NCBI GenBank assembly: GCA_937875605.1
Contig: CALLXZ010000490.1
Coordinates: 1 to 5,423 of the forward strand
Source of the DNA: an uncultured Moheibacter sp.
GTDB lineage: Bacteria; Bacteroidota; Bacteroidia; Flavobacteriales; Weeksellaceae
Direction: 5' to 3'
DNA length: 5,423 nt
Of the stretch, positions 1 to 5,396 are shown piece by piece. The notes beneath the pieces are model-generated. The model was not told the origin of the DNA. It saw only the letters and a list, made by a program, of their open reading frames with translations, and made no database searches. Position numbers and translations under genes: made by a program. Every line of letters starts with the position of its first letter. Positions within the stretch are counted from its first letter, which is position 1.

Positions 1-455
1 TAAAGTCCCTTGTATAGAATTCTCATAAAAGACAAGGCAATCGTATTGAAAAGAAAATGGACTAAAAGCACCGTTTTCCCAATTCTATAACCCGGATCTG
101 CTTTTATTTCAAAAATCAACCAAGAAAATGCACTGATCAGGATGGTATATAAAATATTTGCTTTCAACACATTAAGCATATCTTTAAATCCGGTGTGCCG
201 TACAATTCCTTTGTAAGAAGACGTGATGATGAAGGCGATAAATGCGAAAAAGAGTACTTGCGGAACATGGTTCATGGATACTTCATACAAACGAATGTTG
301 GGTCCGATACGCAGTAATTTCAACAATAAAAAAGTCATCACAAAGGTATTGACCGTGATGTACAAGTCAATGACCAAAACCAGCCATCTCGGCGTTTCTT
401 TACGAAGGTTCTTTTTAAGCTGATAGCTTATGAATGGAAAACTATAGATTTTCAA
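1..455 (-). CDS. PglF/CapD-like UDP-GlcNAc 4,6-dehydratase, N-terminal membrane part only (cut by left edge)
   Basis: The frame is open from about 455 to the left edge, giving 151 residues of a family usually around 600-650 long. What is visible is the membrane anchor: four hydrophobic helices at about residues 24-45, 64-81, 99-115 and 128-147. The stretch SYKGIVRHTGFKD between helices 2 and 3 is typical of Bacteroidota members. The catalytic SDR domain, which in this family converts UDP-GlcNAc to the 4-keto-6-deoxy sugar, would lie beyond the window, so activity cannot be judged. Position after a pglE-like gene supports a PglF role, since PglF makes the substrate of PglE. The start is uncertain. 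No ATG lies in frame between the upstream TAA and the first helix. TTG at 455 is the only usual alternative start; it overlaps the aminotransferase stop by 14 bases and gives a normal-looking cytoplasmic leader before PRWLVLVID. Family assignment is firm; the start is not. Confidence 0.85.
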   Translation of the reverse strand, partial: MKIYSFPFISYQLKKNLRKETPRWLVLVIDLYITVNTFVMTFLLLKLLRIGPNIRLYEVSMNHVPQVLFFAFIAFIITSSYKGIVRHTGFKDMLNVLKANILYTILISAFSWLIFEIKADPGYRIGKTVLLVHFLFNTIALSFMRILYKGL

Positions 456-1551
456 GGATTCTGCTTAAATCTTGTTGGGTTAAATCGGATCCACTGGGCA
501 AACAAAGTCCCAATTCAAATAACTCCTCCGTTGTTCCGTTTACATAATTCGGGTATTTTTCAAATACGGGTTGTAAATGCATCGGCTTCCAAAGAGGTCG
601 GGTTTCTATATTTTTTTCCTGTAATTTCAAACGGATGTTTTCTCTTTCCTCAAACGAAGAAGTCAAAACACAACTTAGCCATCGATTGGAAAGAAGTCCT
701 TCCGGTTCGTGTAGAAATTGAAATCCATCTTTACCGGATAAATGGGTTTTGTAGAATTCAAAGTTGGCTCTTCTTACTTTCACACGCTCTTCCAGTACTT
801 CCATCTGTCCTCTTCCGATTCCCGCAACCACATTGGACATTCGGTAATTATAACCGATTTCAGAATGTTGGTAATGCGGTGCTGCATCTCTTGCTTGCGT
901 CGCCAAAAAAACCGCTTTTTCTTTCATTTCTTGGTTTTTAGTGACCAGCGCACCACCACCGGAAGTGGTGATGATTTTATTTCCGTTAAAAGACAAAATG
1001 GAAAAGTCTCCCAGCGTTCCACAATTTCTTCCTTTATATTGACTTCCCAATGCCTCAGCCGCATCTTCAATTACAGGAATTTCATATTTTTTAGCAATTC
1101 GGTCGATTTCATCGTGTTGATAAGGCATTCCGTAAAGATGAACGGCAATAATTGCTTTCGGTTTTTTACCTTTTGAAATCCTGTCTTCAATCGCTTTTTC
1201 CAGAAGTTCAGGGCAGATGTTCCAGGTTTCTTTTTCACTGTCCACAAAAACCGGAATCGCTCCCAAATACGCAATCGGATTTGCAGAAGCGGAAAATGTC
1301 ATACTCTGACAAATGACTTCATCCTCCCTTTTTACACCTGCCAGTATCAATGCCAAGTGAAGCGCTCCTGTACCGGAACTCAACGCCGCAACATGAGAAT
1401 CTGCTTTCAAGAAATGTTCCAAATCTTTCTCAAATCCCTCTACATTGGGACCTAAAGGAGCTACCCAATTTGTTTCAAATGCCTCGTGCACATATTTCAA
1501 CTCGCCTCCCCCCATATGTGGAGAAGAGAGCCAAATTTTCTTAAAATTCAT
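442..1551 (-). CDS. pglE: PglE-like UDP-4-keto-6-deoxy-GlcNAc aminotransferase (DegT/DnrJ/EryC1/StrS family)
   Basis: This is a PLP-dependent aminotransferase of 369 residues. In C. jejuni, PglE moves an amino group from glutamate to C4 of UDP-4-keto-6-deoxy-GlcNAc in bacillosamine synthesis. Resemblance to PglE as I remember it runs the whole length: SSPHMGGGELKY at the N-terminus, SSGTGALHLAL (58-68) at the cofactor phosphate site, IEDAAEALGS (161-170) with the aspartate D163 facing the PLP ring, NGNKIITTSGGG (189-200) with the probable Schiff-base lysine K192, YNYRMSNV (234-241), SNRWLS, ETRPLWKPMH and LCLPSG. I chose ATG at 1551 because the C. jejuni protein starts just before the same SPHMGG motif and AAAAAGAC precedes it. 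A longer reading from TTG at 1575 adds eight residues, but that TTG is part of a promoter-like box. It lies 45 bases after the acetyltransferase and overlaps the following dehydratase start. No key residue looks missing. The exact sugar substrate is inferred. Confidence 0.93.
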   Translation of the reverse strand: MNFKKIWLSSPHMGGGELKYVHEAFETNWVAPLGPNVEGFEKDLEHFLKADSHVAALSSGTGALHLALILAGVKREDEVICQSMTFSASANPIAYLGAIPVFVDSEKETWNICPELLEKAIEDRISKGKKPKAIIAVHLYGMPYQHDEIDRIAKKYEIPVIEDAAEALGSQYKGRNCGTLGDFSILSFNGNKIITTSGGGALVTKNQEMKEKAVFLATQARDAAPHYQHSEIGYNYRMSNVVAGIGRGQMEVLEERVKVRRANFEFYKTHLSGKDGFQFLHEPEGLLSNRWLSCVLTSSFEERENIRLKLQEKNIETRPLWKPMHLQPVFEKYPNYVNGTTEELFELGLCLPSGSDLTQQDLSRILENL

Positions 1552-1572
1552 GTCTTTTTGTATATGACCCGA

Positions 1573-1580
1573 CAAAGATA
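1573..1580 (-). promoter_or_regulatory. Possible internal -7 box (TATCTTTG) before pglE
   Basis: TATCTTTG matches TAnnTTTG and ends 21 bases before the ATG at 1551, in the 45-base gap after pglD. No clear -33 TTG is seen at 17-23 bases. The last three bases of the box are the TTG at 1575, an alternative start that I consider wrong for pglE. Confidence 0.4.
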
Positions 1581-1596
1581 CAACGAATTCATATCG

Positions 1597-2199
1597 CTAA
1601 TTCTTGTGTTCGGTGTATTTAATTATTCTTCCCGGATTTCCTACAACCACTGCATAATCAGGAACATCCTGAATAATAACCGCCCCTGCTCCGATGATCG
1701 CCCATTTTCCGATATTAATTCCCTGAATCACACAAGCCCCCATTCCGATGTGTGTTCCTTCGCCCACGGTCACATCACCTGCCAAAGCAGCATTGGGCGA
1801 AATGTGAACAAAATCGCTTAACTGACAATCATGATCGACCGAAGAATTAGTATTTAAAATAGAATGATTCCCTATTTTCACTCCTGAGTTGACGGAAACA
1901 CCCGATAAAACAACCGTTCCTTCGCCGATTTCTGAACGAATTGAAAAAGAGCTAAATGAATGAATGATTTTTTCAAATTTGAAATTTGGGAAACGGCTTA
2001 CGATTTTTTTTCGGGTTACATTATTTCCAACTGAAATCAAAATCTTTTGAACATCAGACGGTAACGTATTCAAAACCTGATAATTCCAAACTTTTGTAAG
2101 AAAAGGGTTTTCATCAATAAATCCCAATATCGAAATTCCGGCAGATTCTGCTGCTTCTGCCACTACTTTTCCATGTCCGCTTGCGCCAAATAAATACAT
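1597..2199 (-). CDS. pglD: PglD-like UDP-4-amino-sugar N-acetyltransferase (left-handed beta-helix)
   Basis: The 200-residue protein has the two-part PglD/NeuD layout. A small Rossmann-like N-terminal domain opens with YLFGASGHGKVV (2-13), the nucleotide-sugar binding loop, and continues to ISVGNN (55-60). From about residue 85 on, hexapeptide repeats such as IGEGTV, VKIGNHS, VTVGEGT and INIGKWA form the trimeric beta-helix that binds acetyl-CoA. The segment NTNSSVDHDC (116-125) carries H123, matching the catalytic base H125 of C. jejuni PglD; H132 in FVHIS matches its second conserved histidine. The C-terminus VVVGNPGRII is usual for the family. Expected reaction: acetyl-CoA plus UDP-4-amino-4,6-dideoxy-GlcNAc gives UDP-N,N'-diacetylbacillosamine. 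The ATG is 8 bases past the pglC stop, in an A-rich tract, so the two are surely co-transcribed. The N-terminus is a few residues shorter than PglD, but begins properly at strand one. Other 4-amino sugars as acceptor remain possible. Confidence 0.92.
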   Translation of the reverse strand: MYLFGASGHGKVVAEAAESAGISILGFIDENPFLTKVWNYQVLNTLPSDVQKILISVGNNVTRKKIVSRFPNFKFEKIIHSFSSFSIRSEIGEGTVVLSGVSVNSGVKIGNHSILNTNSSVDHDCQLSDFVHISPNAALAGDVTVGEGTHIGMGACVIQGINIGKWAIIGAGAVIIQDVPDYAVVVGNPGRIIKYTEHKN

Positions 2200-2207
2200 T
2201 TTTAATT

Positions 2208-2813
2208 TTAATTATTTCCTTTAAAAACTTCCATCGTTGCTTTTCCTTCCTGCGAAATACCTTCTCTGATAAGGACTTTTTTAAGCGTCCATTTCAGAAT
2301 TTTCAAATCCAATCCCAACGAAAGATGATCCACATACCACACGTCATATTCAAACTTTTGTTGCCAGGAAATCGTGTTCCGACCATTAACCTGTGCCCAA
2401 CCGGTGATGCCCGGACGGACTTTGTGTCTTCGTTTCTGCATTTCATCATAAAGCGGCAAATACTGAACCAACAAAGGACGCGGTCCAATCAAACTCATAT
2501 CTCCTTTCAATACATTCATTAATTGAGGTATTTCATCCAAAGAAGTTTTTCGCACAAAAGAACCGATGGCCGTCAAACGTTCGGCATCCGAAAGCAAATT
2601 TCCATTTTCATCCTTTTGATCAGTCATGGTTTTGAATTTGATGATCTGGAAAATGCGTTCGTTTTTTCCGGGTCTAGGTTGCAGGAAAAAGGGCTTCCCC
2701 TTATTGGCGATGCAAAGTCCGATACTTACTACTATCAAAACCGGTAGTAATAGAGTGAAAATCAAGGATGCCAAAATGAAATCCAGCATTGGTTTGAAGA
2801 ACTTAGCATACAT
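2208..2813 (-). CDS. pglC: PglC-like phosphoglycosyl transferase (small monotopic bacterial sugar transferase)
   Basis: This enzyme transfers phospho-sugar from a UDP-sugar to undecaprenyl phosphate at the inner membrane, starting glycan assembly. The protein is 201 residues, almost the same as C. jejuni PglC and far shorter than WcaJ/WbaP types, which carry extra membrane helices. A hydrophobic segment (about 11-36) has a proline at 24, as in the re-entrant helix of PglC. KFKTM (59-63), SLDEIPQL (91-98) with the Asp-Glu catalytic pair D93/E94, [12 protein letters not shown] (104-115) and [17 protein letters not shown] (130-146) are all present. The C-terminal half, including [14 protein letters not shown] and the final FKGNN, follows PglC rather than generic sugar transferases, which favours a diacetylbacillosamine-type donor. 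ATG at 2813 gives MYAKFF, as in PglC (MYEKVF). A TTG at 2825 would add MSCI, but lies inside a promoter-like box. It is the first gene of the close-packed pglC-D-E-F set. Donor specificity is inferred. Confidence 0.93.
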   Translation of the reverse strand: MYAKFFKPMLDFILASLIFTLLLPVLIVVSIGLCIANKGKPFFLQPRPGKNERIFQIIKFKTMTDQKDENGNLLSDAERLTAIGSFVRKTSLDEIPQLMNVLKGDMSLIGPRPLLVQYLPLYDEMQKRRHKVRPGITGWAQVNGRNTISWQQKFEYDVWYVDHLSLGLDLKILKWTLKKVLIREGISQEGKATMEVFKGNN

Positions 2814-2822
2814 AATACAGGA

Positions 2823-2830
2823 CAAAATTA
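2823..2830 (-). promoter_or_regulatory. Possible -7 box (TAATTTTG) of the pglC-D-E-F set
   Basis: TAATTTTG matches TAnnTTTG and ends nine bases before the ATG at 2813. A TTA at 2852-2854, 21 bases upstream, is a poor -33 match. The long gap before pglC makes a promoter here likely. The last three bases of the box form the TTG at 2825 that could be mistaken for a start codon. Confidence 0.5.
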
Positions 2831-2923
2831 GAGATTTAATCGGTTTTCCGGTAATTCTTTGAAATTGTATGAGATTAATTTATTGTTAATAGAATTTTAA
2901 TCATTGTTCACGGCTTTTTTTCA

Positions 2924-2979
2924 CGCAGATGATTAGGATTTTCGTTGATGAATTCATCTCAAAATTCTAAAAGTCTGCG
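2924..2979. repeat. Long imperfect palindrome in the GT4-pglC gap
   Basis: The 56 bases fold back on themselves. CGCAGAT (2924-2930) pairs with GTCTGCG (2973-2979); a 2x2 mismatch follows; TTAGGATTTT (2933-2942) pairs with AAAATTCTAA (2961-2970), counting one G-T; the tip is the perfect 12-base palindrome GATGAATTCATC (2947-2958). It starts 20 bases after the GT4 stop. On the minus strand it is followed by a run of A, not T, so it is not an ordinary terminator. The outer CGCAGAT/TCTGCG words remind me of dispersed palindromic repeats in Bacteroidota genomes, which I cannot confirm from one copy. Confidence 0.6.
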
Positions 2980-2999
2980 GGTTATTTTCATTTGAGATT

Positions 3000-4145
3000 T
3001 TAGGTATGTTTCTCGTATTCTGCCTTCAATTCCTCCCAAATTCTTTTCTGTTCAAATCGACTTGTAATATCGAGTCTCGCATTGACTTTTAAATTCTCAT
3101 ATAATTCTTTATCAGATTTCAATTTTCCCATCGCTTCTTGTAGAGCATTCGGGTCTTTTACCGGAATGATGATTCCGTTTTGATGGTGGGAAATGATTTC
3201 ATTGCAGCCGTTTATATTGGAAACGATGGAAGGAAGACCCATGGCTCCGGCTTGCAAAACGACGTTTGGAAAACCTTCACGGTAACTTGGAAAGACCAAA
3301 CAATCGGAAATGGCAAAATAAGGGCGGACGTCTGACTGAAAACCAACCGATAAAATAGTGGGATCGGATTCTATCTTCTTCAAAGTTTCAGATGATAAAG
3401 GATCCAATTCCGGTTCAAACGGCCCTACCAACAACAGTTTTGAGTTTTGAGTTTTAAGTTTTGAATAGGCTGAGATTAATTCATTGATACCTTTGTCTTT
3501 TACCAGTCTTCCTACGAAAATAAAAACAAAATCCTCTTTTTGAACTCCTAATTCTGATTTCAATTCTTCTTTTTGGTTATCCAAAATCGTTTCAGGAGAA
3601 AAATAATCGGTGTCAATTCCGTTGGACGAACCTTGTCCGATGATTTTTAATTTGGTGGTAGAAGTAAATTTTTCATTGAGAATAAATTCATACAAACCTT
3701 TGGAATTCGGATAAATATGAGTTGCAAAAGAATAAGTTGTTTTTTCAACCATATTCAGGATCCTTCGTTTCAAACCCGTAGCTTCCATAAGTGGCATTCC
3801 TGCGACAGTATGCATCCGGGTGGGAACACCTGCGAATTTTGCCGCCATCATCCCTAGAAAACCCGCTTTAGGAGTATGTGTATGGACAACTTCCGGCTTT
3901 TCCTTTTTTAAGATTTGGTACAATTTCCAAAGCGATTTCAAATCCTGAAAAGGTGTGATTTGTCGGGTCATTTCAACGGCTTCTACTCGAATTTTTTCTC
4001 GTTGCTGCACTTCTTCTAATTCCGTTCCGGAAGAGGAAATGCCGACCACTTCAAAAAATTCGGACATATATTTCAATTGTCCTTTCAGCAATACTTTTAA
4101 TGAAAGCGGAACGGTGGTAATACGAATGAGTTTGGGTTTGTTCAC
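3000..4145 (-). CDS. Family GT4 glycosyltransferase, PglA-like role possible
   Basis: The 381-residue protein has the GT-B fold layout of GT4 enzymes. The acceptor-side N-terminal domain (about 1-180) contains VVHTHTPKAGFLGMMAAK (86-103) and HTVAGMPLMEATG. The donor-side C-terminal domain contains FVGRLVKDKGINELI (210-224), with R213 and K218 as likely phosphate contacts, and FPSYREGFPNVVLQAGAMG (285-303). The usual E-x7-E donor motif reads E290-x7-Q298. No membrane helix is seen, so it probably works at the cytoplasmic face on an undecaprenyl-linked sugar. Next to pglC it could add the second sugar, as PglA does, but the N-terminal half does not look specially close to C. jejuni PglA, so donor and acceptor are unknown. 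The start is GTG at 4145, the only standard start between the upstream TAA and the conserved LIRITTVPLSLKVLLKGQL block; GGAAAA sits directly in front. A four-copy 7-bp repeat encodes residues 228-237. Confidence 0.9.
   Translation of the reverse strand: MNKPKLIRITTVPLSLKVLLKGQLKYMSEFFEVVGISSSGTELEEVQQREKIRVEAVEMTRQITPFQDLKSLWKLYQILKKEKPEVVHTHTPKAGFLGMMAAKFAGVPTRMHTVAGMPLMEATGLKRRILNMVEKTTYSFATHIYPNSKGLYEFILNEKFTSTTKLKIIGQGSSNGIDTDYFSPETILDNQKEELKSELGVQKEDFVFIFVGRLVKDKGINELISAYSKLKTQNSKLLLVGPFEPELDPLSSETLKKIESDPTILSVGFQSDVRPYFAISDCLVFPSYREGFPNVVLQAGAMGLPSIVSNINGCNEIISHHQNGIIIPVKDPNALQEAMGKLKSDKELYENLKVNARLDITSRFEQKRIWEELKAEYEKHT
3437..3464. repeat. Four-copy 7-bp tandem repeat inside the GT4 gene
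   Basis: On the plus strand, GTTTTGA occurs at 3437-3443, 3444-3450 and 3458-3464, with GTTTTAA at 3451-3457. On the coding strand the unit is TCAAAAC. It encodes SKLKTQNSKL (residues 228-237), between the first helix and the next strand of the donor-binding domain. Because 7 is not a multiple of 3, gain or loss of one unit would shift the reading frame. Confidence 0.85.
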
Positions 4146-4162
4146 TTTTCCAATCTTGAAAG

Positions 4163-4170
4163 CAAAAATA
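4163..4170 (-). promoter_or_regulatory. Possible -7 box (TATTTTTG) of the GT4 gene
   Basis: TATTTTTG matches TAnnTTTG and ends 17 bases before the GTG start. I see no TTG at a suitable distance upstream, so it is weaker than the 5333-5362 promoter. It lies in the 100-base gap after the membrane protein, so the GT4 gene may have its own transcript as well as read-through. Confidence 0.4.
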
Positions 4171-4223
4171 CTGTTTTGATGAATAGGTTTAGAGAGTTAT
4201 ATCCATAAAACAATTTCAATTTT

Positions 4224-4257
4224 AAAACTTTTTAAGTTTATAACCCTAAAAAGTTTT
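4224..4257 (-). terminator. AT-rich hairpin at the end of the membrane protein gene, possible weak terminator
   Basis: AAAACTTTTTA (4224-4234) and TAAAAAGTTTT (4247-4257) are perfect 11-bp inverted repeats around a 12-base loop. The right arm covers the last codons and part of the TAG stop. Only one G-C pair holds the stem, and no run of T follows it in the minus direction, so a classic intrinsic terminator is doubtful; it may instead protect the mRNA end or slow ribosomes. Confidence 0.35.
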
Positions 4258-5328
4258 GGGTTTTCTTTCGATCCGGATTTGATGTAGCAAGGAAATTCCG
4301 AAAATTAGAATCAAGGGGAAAACCAATGTTTTAGTGCGGATGATCATTCCGAAATTGGCGTATCCGTACGCAAATACGGTTCCGTAAAGAAGTAAACAAA
4401 TTCCTGCGAAAACGGAAAAAACATTCCATGTAAGAAATTTCAAATTTCGGATAGAAATGTATAAAATTATCAGAAAAAATACCAAAAGAATTCCATTTTC
4501 CAAACCGATGATTTGACCAAAAACTCCTTCTTTTTCAAAGGAGAGTGGTCGAAAATAAAAGGTAAAAAGTTTATAAGGATAGATGTAATCCTCCATCGGT
4601 ACATAGGAAGAAGTATTTTTCAATTTCAGATTATGTGCAGCGTAGAGGTTTTGAATTTTGGCAATCAAACCTTCATGGGCATTGGTAATTCGGGCTAAAA
4701 GCCAATAAAGTCCGGTTCCGAAAATGAGAACAAATCCACTTATAAATGCTTTTGTTTTTGTTTGCATTTCCCCTTTCCAAAGAATTGCAATTAAAAATGC
4801 AATCAAAAAAACAAGCGCAACGTGAGGTCGAATCCACGCTATTATCAAAAATGAAAGAATGAGTGGAAGTGAAAAATAATGTTTTTTATAGATCCGTTCA
4901 GCAATCAAAACCACTGGAACAAACAAAACTGCTTCTTTTCCAATGAGAGAAGTCCAAAAATGTACGTTGGGCAATAACAATAACATCATGGAAATTCCCA
5001 ACAAATAGTTATTTCCAGATGAAATATTTTTCAATAAATTCCACAATTTCCAAAATCCAAAACCGCTCCAAATACTAAAAATCAGACAACCTACCCAACC
5101 GGGGAGATGCATAAATTTTACCAACGGAAAAGTAATGAGTTTTATGGCATCACTTCCGGGATGAAGAAAATCTGTCCAACTGGTAGCGGAAAGATTCTTT
5201 CCCACAAACCAATATTTCACTGCATCACCATTATTCTGGTTGACGTATTCGTAAGCAAACCAGGCAAACACCAAATGGTAGAGTAAAAGGAAGTAAGGAA
5301 AACAGCGTAGGATGAGTGTGGAGTTCAT
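4246..5328 (-). CDS. Multi-pass membrane protein, Wzy/EpsG-like polysaccharide polymerase candidate
   Basis: The 360-residue, very hydrophobic protein has about ten predicted membrane segments, at roughly 8-28, 62-74, 77-96, 107-120, 133-145, 152-166, 168-185, 194-211, 276-294, 302-320 and 333-350; the short second one is doubtful. A long soluble loop lies at about 212-270. Motifs that recur in polymerase-like proteins of glycan loci are visible: HFWTSLIGKEAVLF (123-136), IRPHV (166-170) and NFGMIIRTKTLVFPLI (325-340), where the arginine R331 just before a late helix is typical. Polymerases of this class join undecaprenyl-linked repeat units on the periplasmic side; they diverge so much that sequence alone rarely proves function. 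The gene sits 100 bases upstream of a GT4 gene in a glycan locus, which fits. ATG at 5328 puts the first helix close to the N-terminus, and a good promoter lies only four bases before it. Alternatives are a mannosyltransferase-like or other uncharacterised membrane protein. Confidence 0.72.
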   Translation of the reverse strand: MNSTLILRCFPYFLLLYHLVFAWFAYEYVNQNNGDAVKYWFVGKNLSATSWTDFLHPGSDAIKLITFPLVKFMHLPGWVGCLIFSIWSGFGFWKLWNLLKNISSGNNYLLGISMMLLLLPNVHFWTSLIGKEAVLFVPVVLIAERIYKKHYFSLPLILSFLIIAWIRPHVALVFLIAFLIAILWKGEMQTKTKAFISGFVLIFGTGLYWLLARITNAHEGLIAKIQNLYAAHNLKLKNTSSYVPMEDYIYPYKLFTFYFRPLSFEKEGVFGQIIGLENGILLVFFLIILYISIRNLKFLTWNVFSVFAGICLLLYGTVFAYGYANFGMIIRTKTLVFPLILIFGISLLHQIRIERKPKTF

Positions 5329-5332
5329 CGGA

Positions 5333-5362
5333 CAAATTTAGTAGTGCGAATTTAGAACAAAA
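5333..5362 (-). promoter_or_regulatory. Bacteroidota-type promoter of the membrane protein gene
   Basis: Read on the minus strand, TTTTG (5362-5358) is followed after 17 bases by TAAATTTG (5340-5333). This matches the -33 (TTG/TTTG) and -7 (TAnnTTTG) elements known for Bacteroides and Flavobacterium, with spacing in the usual 17-23 range. It is the only box in the window with a convincing -33 partner. Only four bases (TCCG) separate the -7 box from the ATG, so transcription would begin at or very near the start codon. Confidence 0.65.
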
Positions 5363-5396
5363 TAAATACGAGATTTCATTTAAATAATATTTCTTC

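Noticed and set aside
223..423. Plus-strand open frame of 66 codons at the left end
   Set aside because: It is the reverse complement of the dehydratase membrane domain, whose helices and SYKGIVRHTGFKD motif are convincing.
531..1176. Two overlapping plus-strand open frames (531-941 and 742-1176)
   Set aside because: They lie antisense to the well-supported pglE coding region, have low-complexity Phe/Ser/Arg-rich products, and resemble no family I know.
1486..1821. Plus-strand open frame across the pglD-pglE junction
   Set aside because: It is antisense to both genes and has no recognisable domain or start context.
2841..2850. CGG-TTTT-CCG mini hairpin upstream of pglC
   Set aside because: A 3-bp stem is too short to mean anything and expected by chance.
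2181..2862. Plus-strand open frames opposite pglC (2181-2522, 2523-2747, 2626-2862) and a minus-strand alternative frame (2303-2488)
   Set aside because: They are shadows of the pglC coding region, whose catalytic motifs are intact.
2811..2999. Riboswitch or tRNA/small RNA in the GT4-pglC gap
   Set aside because: Apart from the hairpin at 2924-2979 and the -7 box, I recognise no known RNA family; no cloverleaf or conserved riboswitch core is seen.
3955..4179. Plus-strand open frame of 74 codons
   Set aside because: It is antisense to the GT4 N-terminus and has no support.
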